Assembly (NCBI GenBank): GCA_018000455.1
Contig: JAGNJW010000010.1
Coordinates: 1 to 64,000 of the forward strand
DNA length: 64,000 bases
Source of the DNA: Acidobacteriota bacterium
GTDB taxonomy: Bacteria; Acidobacteriota; Vicinamibacteria; Vicinamibacterales; UBA2999
Direction: 5' to 3'
The notes beneath the pieces are model-generated. The model saw only the letters and a program-made list of their open reading frames with translations, was not told the DNA's origin and searched no databases. The position numbers were made by a program, and so were the translations under genes. Of the stretch, positions 42,887 through 52,664 are shown piece by piece. Positions within the stretch are counted from its first letter, which is position 1. The number at the start of each line of letters is the position of its first letter.

Positions 42887-45355
42887 ATGAACACAACCAC
42901 CTCACAGACCTTCATCAAGTGGTTTGCCGACATCACCATTGCCGACATCCCCATCGTCGGCGGCAAAAACGCCTCGCTTGGTGAGATGGTGCGCGAACTG
43001 GCGGCCAAGGGCGTGCGGGTGCCCGACGGGTTTGCCGTCACGGCAGACGCGTTCCGCCACTTCATCCGCCAGGCGGGTCTGGACGCATTCATCCGCACGA
43101 CCTTGGCCGACCTCGACACGCACGACATGGCCAACCTCAGCCAGCGCGGCCACGCGGTGCGGCAGGCCATCCGAAGCGCGACCCTGCCCGACGACTTGCA
43201 GGACCAGGTCGCGGCCTCATACCGGCAGCTGCAGGGCAGCGGCACGACGCCTCTCGATGTAGCCGTGCGCTCCTCGGCCACGGCCGAAGACCTGCCCGAC
43301 GCGAGTTTCGCCGGCCAGCAGGAGACCTATCTCAATGTCCAGGGTGTGACGGCGCTGCTCGAGACCTGCAAACGCTGCTTCGCCTCGCTGTTCACCGACC
43401 GCGCCATCAGCTACCGCGTCGACAAAGGCTTCGACCATTTCAAGGTCGCGCTCAGCATCGGCGTGCAGCGCATGGTGCGCTCGGATCTCGCCTGCGCAGG
43501 CGTCATGTTCACCATCGACACCGAGAGCGGATTCCGCGACGCGGTGCTCATCAGCTCGGCCTACGGTTTGGGCGAGAACGTGGTCCAGGGCTCGGTCACG
43601 CCGGACGAGTACACCGTCTTCAAAACGACGCTGACAACGGGGCACCGGCCGATTCTGCAGAAGACCGTCGGTAGCAAAGAGTTCAAGCTCATCTACGACA
43701 CCGGCGGCGGCAAGATGGTGAAGAACGTCCCGGTCGCGCCGGGCGACCGCGCCAAGCTGACGCTCACAGACGACGAAGTGCTGGAACTCGCGCGCTGGGG
43801 CTGCATCGTCGAAGACCATTACTCAGCCACGCGTGGCGCCGCGGCGCCGATGGACTTGGAGTGGGCCAAAGACGGTCACACCGGCGAGCTCTTCATCGTG
43901 CAGGCGCGGCCGGAAACCGTACAGTCGCGGAAGAACCCCGATGTGCTGGAAACCTATCGGCTCGGACAGCGCAGCGCCGTGCTCGCGAGTGGGCGCAGTG
44001 TGGGTGCCAAGGTCGCCACCGGACGCGTCCGGGTCATCACGAGCGCGCAGTTCATCGACCGGTTCCAGGAGGGTGAGGTGCTCGTGACCGACAAGACCGA
44101 CCCCGACTGGCAGCCGATCATGAAGAAGGCGGCCGCGATTATCACGAACCGTGGCGGCCGCACCTGCCATGCCGCCATCGTGAGCCGCGAACTCGGTGTG
44201 CCCGCCATTGTCGGGACCGAGCGCGGCACCGACACCTTGGTAGACGGCCAGATGGTCACTGTGAGCTGCGCCGAGGGCGACACGGGGTTTGTGTATGAAG
44301 GCGCGTTGCCCTTCGACGTAGAACGCACCGATCTGGTCGCTCTTGGCCACCCCCGTACCAAGGTCATGATGAACCTGGCCAACCCCGAGGAGGCCTTCTC
44401 CCTGTCGTTCATTCCGAATGACGGCGTCGGCCTCGCGCGGATGGAGTTCATCGTCACGACCTACATCAAGATTCACCCGCTCGCCCTCGTCCACTTCGAC
44501 CAGCTCAGCGATGCGGCGGCGAAGGCCGAGATCGCGCGGATCACGGCGGGCTACGCCGACCGGTCGCAGTTCTTCGTCGACAAGCTCGCACAAGGCGTCG
44601 GGATGCTGGCCGCTGCCTTCCATCCGAAGGACGTCATTCTTCGCCTCAGCGACTTCAAGACGAACGAATACGCCAACCTGATCGGCGGAAGCGCGTTCGA
44701 GCCGCACGAGGACAATCCGATGATTGGCTTCCGAGGCGCGAGCCGCTACTACCACCCGCGCTATCAGGCCGGCTTTGCGCTGGAGTGCCGAGCCGTGGCC
44801 AAGGTGCGCGAGGAGATGGGGCTGACCAATCTCAAGCTGATGATTCCATTCTGCCGCACCGTCGAAGAAGGCCGCCGCGTGCAGGCGGAAATGGCGACGC
44901 ACGGACTGCGGCGCGGCGAGAACGGGCTGGAGCTCTATGTGATGTGCGAGATCCCGAGCAATGTCGTGCTGGCCGAGGAGTTCGCCGACATCTTCGACGG
45001 CTTCAGCATCGGCTCGAACGACCTGACGCAGCTGATTCTCGGCGTCGATCGCGACAGCGAGATCGTCGCACCCATCTTCGATGAACGTAATCCGGCCGTG
45101 ACACGGATGATCGCGCAGGTCATTGCCACCTGCCGCGCCAAGGGCCGCAAGATCGGCATCTGCGGACAGGCTCCGAGTGACTACCCGGAGTTCGCGCAGT
45201 TCCTCGTCGAACAAGGCATCGACAGCATCTCGCTCAATCCCGACACCGTGCTGAAGACGACGCTGGCTATTCTCGAAACCGAGGCGTCCTTGAAGGCACT
45301 CACGAGCGGCACGTCCTCTGTGCAACACACCATGCACCGCGACGAGACCATGTGA
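42887..45355 (+). CDS. ppsA: Phosphoenolpyruvate synthase
   Basis: The 822-residue cytoplasmic enzyme converts pyruvate and ATP to PEP, AMP and phosphate in gluconeogenesis. The N-terminal ATP-grasp domain reads VGGKNASLGEM, VAVRSSATAEDLPDASFAGQ and FIVQARPETVQS. The swivelling domain has the phospho-histidine His428 in GGRTCHAAIVSRELG. The C-terminal PEP-binding barrel includes GSNDLTQLILGVDRD and Cys759 in GICGQAPSD. The ATG at 42887 has GGGAGA about nine bases upstream. It follows stress-protein remnants, reminiscent of Usp/PpsA clusters seen elsewhere, but is itself intact. Confidence 0.96.
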   Translation: MNTTTSQTFIKWFADITIADIPIVGGKNASLGEMVRELAAKGVRVPDGFAVTADAFRHFIRQAGLDAFIRTTLADLDTHDMANLSQRGHAVRQAIRSATLPDDLQDQVAASYRQLQGSGTTPLDVAVRSSATAEDLPDASFAGQQETYLNVQGVTALLETCKRCFASLFTDRAISYRVDKGFDHFKVALSIGVQRMVRSDLACAGVMFTIDTESGFRDAVLISSAYGLGENVVQGSVTPDEYTVFKTTLTTGHRPILQKTVGSKEFKLIYDTGGGKMVKNVPVAPGDRAKLTLTDDEVLELARWGCIVEDHYSATRGAAAPMDLEWAKDGHTGELFIVQARPETVQSRKNPDVLETYRLGQRSAVLASGRSVGAKVATGRVRVITSAQFIDRFQEGEVLVTDKTDPDWQPIMKKAAAIITNRGGRTCHAAIVSRELGVPAIVGTERGTDTLVDGQMVTVSCAEGDTGFVYEGALPFDVERTDLVALGHPRTKVMMNLANPEEAFSLSFIPNDGVGLARMEFIVTTYIKIHPLALVHFDQLSDAAAKAEIARITAGYADRSQFFVDKLAQGVGMLAAAFHPKDVILRLSDFKTNEYANLIGGSAFEPHEDNPMIGFRGASRYYHPRYQAGFALECRAVAKVREEMGLTNLKLMIPFCRTVEEGRRVQAEMATHGLRRGENGLELYVMCEIPSNVVLAEEFADIFDGFSIGSNDLTQLILGVDRDSEIVAPIFDERNPAVTRMIAQVIATCRAKGRKIGICGQAPSDYPEFAQFLVEQGIDSISLNPDTVLKTTLAILETEASLKALTSGTSSVQHTMHRDETM

Positions 45356-45709
45356 ACTGATCCCGGCCGGCCGGCCAGCTGTTCGGGAGTCCGGTGTATC
45401 CCGACACCGCGTTTCCGCTCCTCATGGGGTTCGCCCTGCTGGCCCAGCGCACCGTCGCGTCGGTGTGCACCTGGCACCACGTCGGCTTGCGCTGTGGCAC
45501 GGCCGCGGCGGATCGCTGGGACGGGGCGGCGGCCCGACCAGCCAGGCGATTCGCTCACGAGCGCCAAGCAGCCGATCAAGAGCCCGTCGCGCAGCGGCGT
45601 CTGGGACGACACCCTGCGCGAACCCGGCGCGTGAGGGTGTTTGTCGCGGGCCTCCGCGATGTCTGGATGTGGGCGGAGTGCCTCTGCCCCTTCGTCCGGA
45701 GACATCGCC
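45356..45709. other. Intergenic stretch
   Basis: About 350 bases. Just after ppsA is a run of alternating GGCC units (45367-45382) that can fold on itself. Otherwise nothing recognisable. Confidence 0.45.
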
Positions 45710-48394
45710 ATGCAGCTCGCACGACTTTTGGCCCCTGCGGCCGCTCCGACGGCCACGCGCCTGGACCGTTTCACCCGGTGCGCCGCCTCGTGGCTGGCCG
45801 TGGCGTGCCTGGCCGCCGGAGCCACCACGCTTCACGCGCAGGGGGGCGGGTCGACCGTGCCCGCGTTGAAGTTTGCCTTCAGTGCCGGCGGCGGGCTCAT
45901 GGCCACCTACGGGCAGCCGATCGTGATCGATCTCGACCGCGACGGCCGATCCGAGATCGTCTTCGTGTCGTGGGGGGGGGCCTCCACGCGCCGCCTGATA
46001 GCCGTGCATGGCTTCGACGGCACGGTGGCGTTCTCCATCGACGCCTTCCACACCGCCGCCAACATCGTGCTCGGCGACGGCTTCTCGGAACTGGCGGCCG
46101 GCGACCTGGATGGCGACGGCTTTCCCGAGATCGTCGCGGTCGATGCGCACGACGGCACGGCGCCCGATCCTTTTCGGCAATCGCTCGTCGCCTTCCGCAA
46201 CACCGGCGCCTACTGGTGGACGAGTGACGACGTCGTCTCCGACCCGCTCGTCGACAGCACGTCGGGCTTCACGCGCCCGGTGATTGCCGACCTCGACGCC
46301 GACGGCACGGCCGAGATCATCGTGGGCTACGCCGGCCGCGGCCCGAACACGCCGGCAGGCGTCGCGAGCGAAGACTACGTGACGGTCTTCGACCACCTGG
46401 GGCACATCCGCTGGACCGCCCGCGGCGGCGGCACCAGCCAGGGCGCCAATCCCACGTCCAATGCGCCCGTGGTGGTCGACCTCGACCTCGATGGCACGCC
46501 CGAGATCCTGTTCTCCGACGACGTCTTCAGCCACCAGGGCGTGCTGCTACGCAGCGTGGCCAACGTGAACCTGCGCGTCGGCAGCGTCGCCGTCGCCAAT
46601 TTCGACGACGATCCCTTCGCCGAGATTCTCTACTTCGACGTGTTCGGGCGGCTCTTCCTCTACGAGCACGACGGCGTGCCGAAGTGGGGGCCGGTGACGC
46701 CGCCCGGCACCGCGTCGTACGGGCTGGGATTGCCGGCCATCGGCGACGTGGATGGCGACGGGTTGCCCGAGATCGTCGTGGTCCGCGATCAGACCATCGA
46801 GGTCCTGACTCGCGCCGGCGCGCCGCTACGCACCATCTCCCTGCCGGCCATCGGCTACGGCGGCAACGTAACCCTCTTCGACCTCAACAGCGACGGGCGG
46901 GCCGAGGTCATCTACAACAGCGCGGTCGGGCCGTTCGACACCGTGTCGGTCAAAGGCGCGCTCTATGTGATCGACGGCCAGTCGGGGGCGATGCACGTCA
47001 TCAAGGCACCGCGCAACGGGGGCGACGATCAGCGCGGTCCGATCGTGGCCGACGTCGATGGCGACGGCACTGCCGAGATCGTGACCGGCGGGTGGAACGA
47101 GAGTGTGCTGATACGCGTGTTCCGCGCGGCCACCGGCACCTGGGCGCAGACCCGGCCGGTGTGGAATCAGCACCGGTTCCACGTCACGCACGTGCGGCCC
47201 GACGGCACGATCCCCGCGCGCGCGCCGATCAACTGGCTCACCCCGGGCTTGAACAGTTTCGGCGTGAACGGAGGCCCGGATGCCCCGGTCACGCCGCTGC
47301 CAACGACCGTGAACGATGCCTACGCGGCGGCCTCGGGGTCGGCGATCACCGTGGCCGCCCCGGGCGTGCTCGGCAACGACAACGCGCACGGCGGCAACGT
47401 GATGAGCGCTGCACTCGTGAGTCCACCGGCCCACGGCACCGTGACGGTGTCGGCGAGCGGCAGCTTCATGTACACGCCCGCCGGGGCGTTCGCCGGCGTG
47501 GACACGTTCACCTATCGCGCCGTGAACGGGTCGGGCCCCGGCAACGTCGCCACCGTGTCCATCTCGGTGGCGGCGGCCGGAACGCCTCTGGCACCGACCA
47601 ACTTCCGGGTGACCGGCATGAGCGGCAACACCGTGACGTTCGACTGGACCTCGCCGGGCGCCGGTCCCGCGCCCACGGGCTACCAGCTCGAAGGGGGCGT
47701 GACGCCTGGACAGGTGCTGGCCACGGTGCCGCTCGGCGCCACGCCGTCGGTCACACTCACGGCGCCGACCGGCGTGTTCTACTTGCGCGTGCGCGCGGTG
47801 GCGGCTGCGGTGGTCAGTGGCGCCTCCAACGAGATTCTGGTCTACGTGAACGTGCCGGCGCCGCCTTCGCCGCCCGCCGGGCTGCTCGGCCTCGTGGTTG
47901 GCAACACGCTGCAGCTCGCCTGGAGCAATTCGTTTGCCGGCGGCGCCCCAGCGTCGATCGTGCTCGACGTGACGGGCAACGCCGCCGTGTCGGTGCCGGT
48001 GGGCCTGGTCGAGAGTCTTGCCTTTGCCGGAATCCCGGCCGCCACCTACACCTTCGCCGTGCGGGCCACGAATGCCAGCGGTGGCAGCGCCGCATCGAAT
48101 CCGGTGACGCTCACGTTTCCGACCGCATGCTCGGGCGCGCCTTCGGCACCGTCTGGCTTCGTGGCCACCACGGCTGGCCACGTGTTGTCGCTGGCGTGGA
48201 ACCTGCCGGCGACGGGTGCGGCACCCACCAGCTATCTGCTCCAGGTGTCTGGCGCCTTCGTCGGCACCGTGCCGGCGACGGCGCGCGCGTTGAGTGGCGC
48301 CGTGCCACCGGGCACCTACACGCTCAGCGTCGTGGCCGTGAACCCGTGCGGGTCGAGCGCCGCCACGCCGGCGCGCACGGTCACGGTGCCGTAG
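45710..48394 (+). CDS. Secreted FG-GAP/VCBS-repeat protein with cadherin-like and fn3 domains
   Basis: The 894-residue product has a signal peptide (LAVACLAAGATTLHA). Residues about 55-510 hold at least seven FG-GAP repeats forming a beta-propeller, each with a calcium loop such as DLDRDGRSEIVF, DLDGDGFPEIVA, DVDGDGLPEIVV or DVDGDGTAEIVT. A VCBS/cadherin-like domain (GVLGNDNAHGG, SFMYTPAGAFAGVDTFTYRA) follows, then three fn3-like modules with APTSYLL-type motifs. It is likely a surface adhesin or scaffold. The 3' end overlaps the opposite-strand kinase gene by 14 bases, so the two are convergent with no intergenic terminator. GGAG lies eight bases before the chosen start. Confidence 0.9.
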   Translation: MQLARLLAPAAAPTATRLDRFTRCAASWLAVACLAAGATTLHAQGGGSTVPALKFAFSAGGGLMATYGQPIVIDLDRDGRSEIVFVSWGGASTRRLIAVHGFDGTVAFSIDAFHTAANIVLGDGFSELAAGDLDGDGFPEIVAVDAHDGTAPDPFRQSLVAFRNTGAYWWTSDDVVSDPLVDSTSGFTRPVIADLDADGTAEIIVGYAGRGPNTPAGVASEDYVTVFDHLGHIRWTARGGGTSQGANPTSNAPVVVDLDLDGTPEILFSDDVFSHQGVLLRSVANVNLRVGSVAVANFDDDPFAEILYFDVFGRLFLYEHDGVPKWGPVTPPGTASYGLGLPAIGDVDGDGLPEIVVVRDQTIEVLTRAGAPLRTISLPAIGYGGNVTLFDLNSDGRAEVIYNSAVGPFDTVSVKGALYVIDGQSGAMHVIKAPRNGGDDQRGPIVADVDGDGTAEIVTGGWNESVLIRVFRAATGTWAQTRPVWNQHRFHVTHVRPDGTIPARAPINWLTPGLNSFGVNGGPDAPVTPLPTTVNDAYAAASGSAITVAAPGVLGNDNAHGGNVMSAALVSPPAHGTVTVSASGSFMYTPAGAFAGVDTFTYRAVNGSGPGNVATVSISVAAAGTPLAPTNFRVTGMSGNTVTFDWTSPGAGPAPTGYQLEGGVTPGQVLATVPLGATPSVTLTAPTGVFYLRVRAVAAAVVSGASNEILVYVNVPAPPSPPAGLLGLVVGNTLQLAWSNSFAGGAPASIVLDVTGNAAVSVPVGLVESLAFAGIPAATYTFAVRATNASGGSAASNPVTLTFPTACSGAPSAPSGFVATTAGHVLSLAWNLPATGAAPTSYLLQVSGAFVGTVPATARALSGAVPPGTYTLSVVAVNPCGSSAATPARTVTVP

Positions 48395-50747
48395 CCGGGG
48401 ACGCGGCGCGCGCCAAACGCTGTCTGGCGTCGATGGTCCTGGGGTTATCCGGGCCATAGAGCGCCTGGAAGGCATCGACGCTCTCGCGCAGCAGGGGCAG
48501 CGCCTCGGCCGGCCGTGCCTGCTGTGCCAGCACCTCGCCGAGCCACCCGGCGGTTTCGGCGATGCGCCAGTTCGGTGCCACAAACGACCGGCGCCGCACC
48601 TCCAGCGCACGCGTCAGGGCCTCGCGCGCCGGCACCAGACGCCGCTCCTGCAGCAGCACGAAGCCGAGGAAGTTCAGGCCGACGGCCCGTTCGTAGTTGT
48701 CGGCGGGCAGCGACGATTGATTGGCAATCCCACGCTGGATGAAGGCCTCCGCGTCGGCGTCGCCGCGCACGGCCTTGGCGTAGGCGATGAGCGCCAGTGG
48801 GTGGATCGTGGAGAAGTGACTGGCGCCGAGCGAGCCCTCGAACTGCGCCAGGCTCTCGGTGGCGGCGGCCAGCGACTTGTCCATGTCGCCGAGGAACCGG
48901 TAGGTGTTCGAGAGATTCACGAGCGCCCACGCCAGCGTGATCGACGCGTCTTTGAACGATGCGCGCGAGATAGCAGCGGACCGCTCGAGCCAGCGCGCGG
49001 CCTCCTGGAACTGTCCGCGTTCCATGAACACCAGCGCGAAGTTCGCCGCCATCGGGCCCACGCTCGGGTGGCCGGCGCCCAGAGCCTGCTCGACCCCGGC
49101 GATGCCCCGGCGGAACGTGGCGTCGGCGGCGTCGAGTTTGCCGAGGCGCAACTGCGCGATGCCGAGCTGCGACGTCATGACCGACGAGGCCGTCGGTGGC
49201 ATCGCCGGCCACCTGGCCACCACCGACAGCGCATGCGCCTCAGCCTCCGCGAAACGGCCGAGCGCATTCTCGACCGCCACCTGCCCGAGTTCGGCACTCA
49301 AGCGGCGCGGGTCGTTGCGGGCGTAGAGGTCGTCGTAGAGGGCCATCGCGCGCTCGGCATGCGCCTGCGACTTGGCGATGTCGCCCATCTGCAAGTAGGT
49401 CATGGCGAGCACGGACCGCAGCGTGGCCTCGGCCTCGGGCTGCCCGCCCAGTTCGCGCCCGACGCGTTCGCCGATGTCGTCGGCCAGCTCCACGACCCGC
49501 AGTGACACGCCCTTGTTCACGAGCACCCAATCGGGCGCGGCAGGCGTGGCCCCAAGGAAGCTCGTGACGAAGCTGGTCACCTGCTCGGCGCGGGCGCGCT
49601 GGTGGTCGGCGATCCGCGCCAGGCGCAGGGCCACACCGGTGGCGATCATCAAGGCCAGCACCGCCAGCGCCGTGAGGCCCACGCCGATGCGGTGGCGACC
49701 CACGAAGCGACGCAGGTCGTAGGTCCACGAGTCGGGCTGCGCGGTCACGGGCAGACCCTTACGAAAGCGGCGCACGTCGTCGGCGAACTGCTCGACGCTC
49801 GCGTAGCGGCGCTCTGGTTCCACCCGGAGCGCCACGCCGATAACGGCGGCCAGGTCGGCCGGCACATGGGCGGGCACGCGCACGTCGCGATCGAGCGGGT
49901 CGCCCCCGGGGCTCCCGGCGTTGGCGGTCAACGCCGGCGATCCGGTAACCAACTCGAAGAGCAGCAGCCCCAGGCCGTAGACGTCGACCGACGCCGTGAC
50001 GACCTCGCCGCGCACTTGCTCAGGGCTGGCGTAGAGCGGCGTGTAGGCGCGCGTCTGCGTGGCGGCAGGCGGCCGTGAGCCGTCCGAGAGCAGCTTGGCG
50101 ATGCCGAAGTCCACGAGCTTGGGCACGCCGTCGGCGGTCACGAGCACGTTCGACGGCTTCAAGTCACGATGCACCACCAGGTGTCGATGGGCGTAGCCCA
50201 CGGCCGAGGCCACCTCGAGCCACAGCGCCAGCCTGGTCTCGAGTGTCGGCTTCAGGTCACGCGCCCACTGGTCGAGCGGCACGCCGTCCACCCACTCCAT
50301 CACCAGGAACGGCTGGCCGAAGGCGCTCAGGCCGGCGTCGAGCAGGCGCGCCACGTTGGGATGCTCGAGTCGGGCCAGCGCCTGACGCTCGACCTCGAAG
50401 CGGTCGCCGCCGAGCTCGGCGGCCAGGCCGCGGTTCACGAGCTTGACGGCCACGTGCTTCTCGAACTGCTGGTCGGCGCGGTGCGCCAGATACACCGTGG
50501 CCATGCCGCCGGCGCCGAGCAGGCGGTCGACGGCGTAAGGGCCGAGGCGCATGCCTTGGGGCATGGCTTGCACGCGGGGCGCGTCCAGCAGCGGGCTCGG
50601 GCGGTCGTGCGCCGCCAGCAGCGAGAGCACCGCTCGGGCGCCGTCGTCATCTGCCGCGTGCCCGCGCACGAAGGCCTCGCGGTCGGCCGGCGCGACCTCC
50701 AGCGCATCGTGGAACAGGGAATCGATACGTGCCCAGCGATCTGGCAT
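48381..50747 (-). CDS. Ser/Thr protein kinase with transmembrane helix and TPR sensor domain
   Basis: The 788-residue protein has a Hanks-type kinase domain (about 65-330): GAGGMATVYLA, Lys102 in HVAVKLV, HRDLKPSN (193-200), DFGIAK (213-218) and SPEQVRG. A single membrane helix follows (IGVGLTALAVLALMIATGVA, near 360). The C-terminal 400 residues are TPR repeats (GDIAKSQAHAERAMALYDDL, LGKLDAADATFRRG, ERGQFQEAARWLERSA). It is cotranscribed 14 bases after an ECF sigma factor, a pairing very common in Acidobacteria, where the kinase is thought to control the sigma factor. The ATG at 50747 is set by the conserved start MPDRWARIDSLFHDAL. Confidence 0.94.
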   Translation of the reverse strand: MPDRWARIDSLFHDALEVAPADREAFVRGHAADDDGARAVLSLLAAHDRPSPLLDAPRVQAMPQGMRLGPYAVDRLLGAGGMATVYLAHRADQQFEKHVAVKLVNRGLAAELGGDRFEVERQALARLEHPNVARLLDAGLSAFGQPFLVMEWVDGVPLDQWARDLKPTLETRLALWLEVASAVGYAHRHLVVHRDLKPSNVLVTADGVPKLVDFGIAKLLSDGSRPPAATQTRAYTPLYASPEQVRGEVVTASVDVYGLGLLLFELVTGSPALTANAGSPGGDPLDRDVRVPAHVPADLAAVIGVALRVEPERRYASVEQFADDVRRFRKGLPVTAQPDSWTYDLRRFVGRHRIGVGLTALAVLALMIATGVALRLARIADHQRARAEQVTSFVTSFLGATPAAPDWVLVNKGVSLRVVELADDIGERVGRELGGQPEAEATLRSVLAMTYLQMGDIAKSQAHAERAMALYDDLYARNDPRRLSAELGQVAVENALGRFAEAEAHALSVVARWPAMPPTASSVMTSQLGIAQLRLGKLDAADATFRRGIAGVEQALGAGHPSVGPMAANFALVFMERGQFQEAARWLERSAAISRASFKDASITLAWALVNLSNTYRFLGDMDKSLAAATESLAQFEGSLGASHFSTIHPLALIAYAKAVRGDADAEAFIQRGIANQSSLPADNYERAVGLNFLGFVLLQERRLVPAREALTRALEVRRRSFVAPNWRIAETAGWLGEVLAQQARPAEALPLLRESVDAFQALYGPDNPRTIDARQRLARAASPATAP

Positions 50748-50761
50748 GACTGACCCTGCGC

Positions 50762-51331
50762 CTACGTGGCGGCGTGCATGTGCGCGATCAGCCACGCGCG
50801 GGCCAGCGTCCAGTCGCGTTCGACCGTGGCGTCCGACACGCCGAGCGCCTCGGCGGTCTCCTGGTTGGTCATGCCGGCGAAGAACTTCATCTGCACGATC
50901 TGCGCCTTGCGGTCGTCGAGCGCGGTGAGGGCATCGAGCGCGGCGTCGAGATCCAGCACCTCGTCGGCCAGGCCGTCGACGAGCGCCATCCCTTCTTCCA
51001 TCGCCACCTTCACGATCGCCCCGCCGCGCTTGCCCGCCGCGCGGGTGCGCGCGTGGTCCACCAGGATGCGCCGCATGATCGTGGCGGCAGCGCCGAAAAA
51101 GTGTGCGCGGTTCTCCCAGCGCACGCGCCGCTGATCGACGAGCCGCAGGTAGACCTCGTGCACGAGCGCCGTCGCCGAGAGCGTGTGCTCGGGCCGCTCG
51201 CGACTCAGGAAGGCGCCCGCCATGTGCCGCAGGTCGTCGTAGATCACCGGCGTGAGCGCCTCGAGCGCGCGCCGATCGCCGGCGCTCCAGAGCAGGAGCA
51301 GGTCGGTGACGTCCGGGGAGGGACCGTTCAC
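50762..51331 (-). CDS. ECF-family RNA polymerase sigma factor (TIGR02999-like)
   Basis: The 189-residue sigma factor has DVTDLLLLWSAGDRRALEAL (region 2 start), LSATALVHEVYLRLVDQ, FFGAAATIMRRILVDHARTR and a region 4 with FFAGMTNQETAEALGVSDAT then VERDWTLARAWL. This is the ECF subgroup that accompanies TPR-containing Ser/Thr kinases. It precedes that kinase in one transcription unit. No anti-sigma factor is present, so control probably runs through phosphorylation. Confidence 0.95.
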   Translation of the reverse strand: MNGPSPDVTDLLLLWSAGDRRALEALTPVIYDDLRHMAGAFLSRERPEHTLSATALVHEVYLRLVDQRRVRWENRAHFFGAAATIMRRILVDHARTRAAGKRGGAIVKVAMEEGMALVDGLADEVLDLDAALDALTALDDRKAQIVQMKFFAGMTNQETAEALGVSDATVERDWTLARAWLIAHMHAAT

Positions 51332-51720
51332 CGCGCCAGTATAGGTCGGGGTCGGCCAGTGCGGACCGGCTGCGGCCCGCCTGGCTGGTCAGCGGTATCG
51401 GACGTCCCTTCTCCCGCCCAATCAGGCGACGCAACGGCAGGCCCCTGGGCTCCGCGCGCCGGCCCACGCCCGATCGCCCTCAGCGACCCGAGGTACCGAA
51501 CGTGGGTGAGAGGGCCATCGCGGCGGGTCGGGCGACGCCCCGTCACTGCGACAACATGTCGCATTCGCTTGAGGGCTCGGCGCCGTCAGCATAGAGAGGC
51601 ACGGTCGAGACGAAAGTCACCCGACGGTCGCGCGTTTTCGGGCTGGCCGCAGTCGCGGCCTGGAGCAGAAGTGAGGCTGTCATCGCGTTCTTCCACGAGT
51701 TGCTGAGACACCGACCTCGC
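51332..51720. other. Intergenic stretch between divergent ECF operon and cytochrome genes
   Basis: About 390 bases that must contain promoters for both directions. No protein similarity on either strand and no clear promoter boxes were seen. Confidence 0.5.
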
Positions 51721-52200
51721 ATGAACTGGGCACTGCGATGGGTCTTGGCGGGCGGCGTCTGCGTAGCCAGCACGATTGCCGCCTGTGCAGGCCCTCCCCC
51801 ACCGTCGTCGCAGGCCGGGCGGGCACTCTATGCCGAGACCGGCTGCGCAAGTTGCCACGGCCGGAACGGACGGGGCGACGGGCCGGTGGCTCCCACCGTC
51901 GATCCACCTCCGCCGGACTTCCAGAACGTCGCCAGTTTCAAGAACGGGACCGACGTCGCTGCGATCGCCACCACCATCGCCACGGGCATCCTGTGGGACC
52001 CTGCCCCGTTGCACCAAGGCACGACGGATGGGCCGTACTACTCAGGCACACTCGGCGCACCCAACCCGAGTGCCTCTCACATGCGCCACAAGCAAGGGAT
52101 GCCCGGATTCGCTCACCTCTCGGAAACAGAACGTCAGTCGCTCGCCCTCTACGTGATCTCACTCGACACCAGCGCGCGCCAAGGAGCGCGTCAGCCATGA
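51721..52200 (+). CDS. Exported c-type cytochrome, mono-haem
   Basis: The 159-residue protein has an N-terminal signal (WALRWVLAGGVCVASTIAAC, possibly lipidated at Cys22). The haem-binding motif is CASCHGRNGRGDG (Cys42, Cys45, His46), and the distal ligand is probably Met in KQGMPGFAHLSETERQSLAL. It is a class I cytochrome c for periplasmic electron transfer. Its stop overlaps the PCuAC start (ATGA). A TTG seven codons upstream is an alternative start. Confidence 0.9.
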   Translation: MNWALRWVLAGGVCVASTIAACAGPPPPSSQAGRALYAETGCASCHGRNGRGDGPVAPTVDPPPPDFQNVASFKNGTDVAAIATTIATGILWDPAPLHQGTTDGPYYSGTLGAPNPSASHMRHKQGMPGFAHLSETERQSLALYVISLDTSARQGARQP

Positions 52201-52664
52201 ACCTGAGGAACACTTTGACCCGATCCCTCGTGGCCGCCATCCTCGTGCTCGGCGGCCTCGAACTTGTCTCCGCAGTTCAGGCCCAGACGCCCACTCTCAC
52301 CGCGCACGACGCATGGGCGCGGGAGCCGATGGGCGGCCGCAATATGACCGGCCTGTTCGTCGTGGTCGAGAACGCCGGGTCAGCACCCCGCGCCATCGTC
52401 AGTGCCGCCACCGACGCCGCGGACAAGGTGGAGCTCCACGAGATGAAGAATGATGGCGGCATGATGCGCATGTCGCCCGTGAAGCAGATCGACGTGCCGG
52501 CACATGGCAAAGCCGAACTCAAGCCCGGGTCGTTCCACGTGATGCTCTTCGGGCTGAAGGACAAACTCGTGGCCGGCGACAGCATCAACCTGACGCTCAC
52601 CTTCGACGACGGCACCACGGTGACGACCGCCGCGAGCGTCCGGAAGCCAGGGGGCGGGCAGTGA
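52197..52664 (+). CDS. PCuAC-family periplasmic copper chaperone
   Basis: The 155-residue protein has a signal peptide ending VQAQ. It contains the exact Cu(I)-binding spacing HxM-type: His81, then Met92 eleven residues on, then His114-x-Met116 (H-x10-M-x21-H-x-M). PCuAC proteins deliver copper to the CuA/CuB centres of cytochrome oxidase, often with SCO1. It is coupled to both neighbours by four-base overlaps. Confidence 0.94.
   Translation: MNLRNTLTRSLVAAILVLGGLELVSAVQAQTPTLTAHDAWAREPMGGRNMTGLFVVVENAGSAPRAIVSAATDAADKVELHEMKNDGGMMRMSPVKQIDVPAHGKAELKPGSFHVMLFGLKDKLVAGDSINLTLTFDDGTTVTTAASVRKPGGGQ

Noticed and set aside
43823..45337. Long minus-strand open frame opposite ppsA
   Set aside because: Antisense of PEP synthase whose catalytic motifs are all in the plus frame; no similarity of its own.
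45367..45399. Terminator after ppsA
   Set aside because: The GGCC-rich palindrome can fold in several registers and has no T-run; too ambiguous to call.
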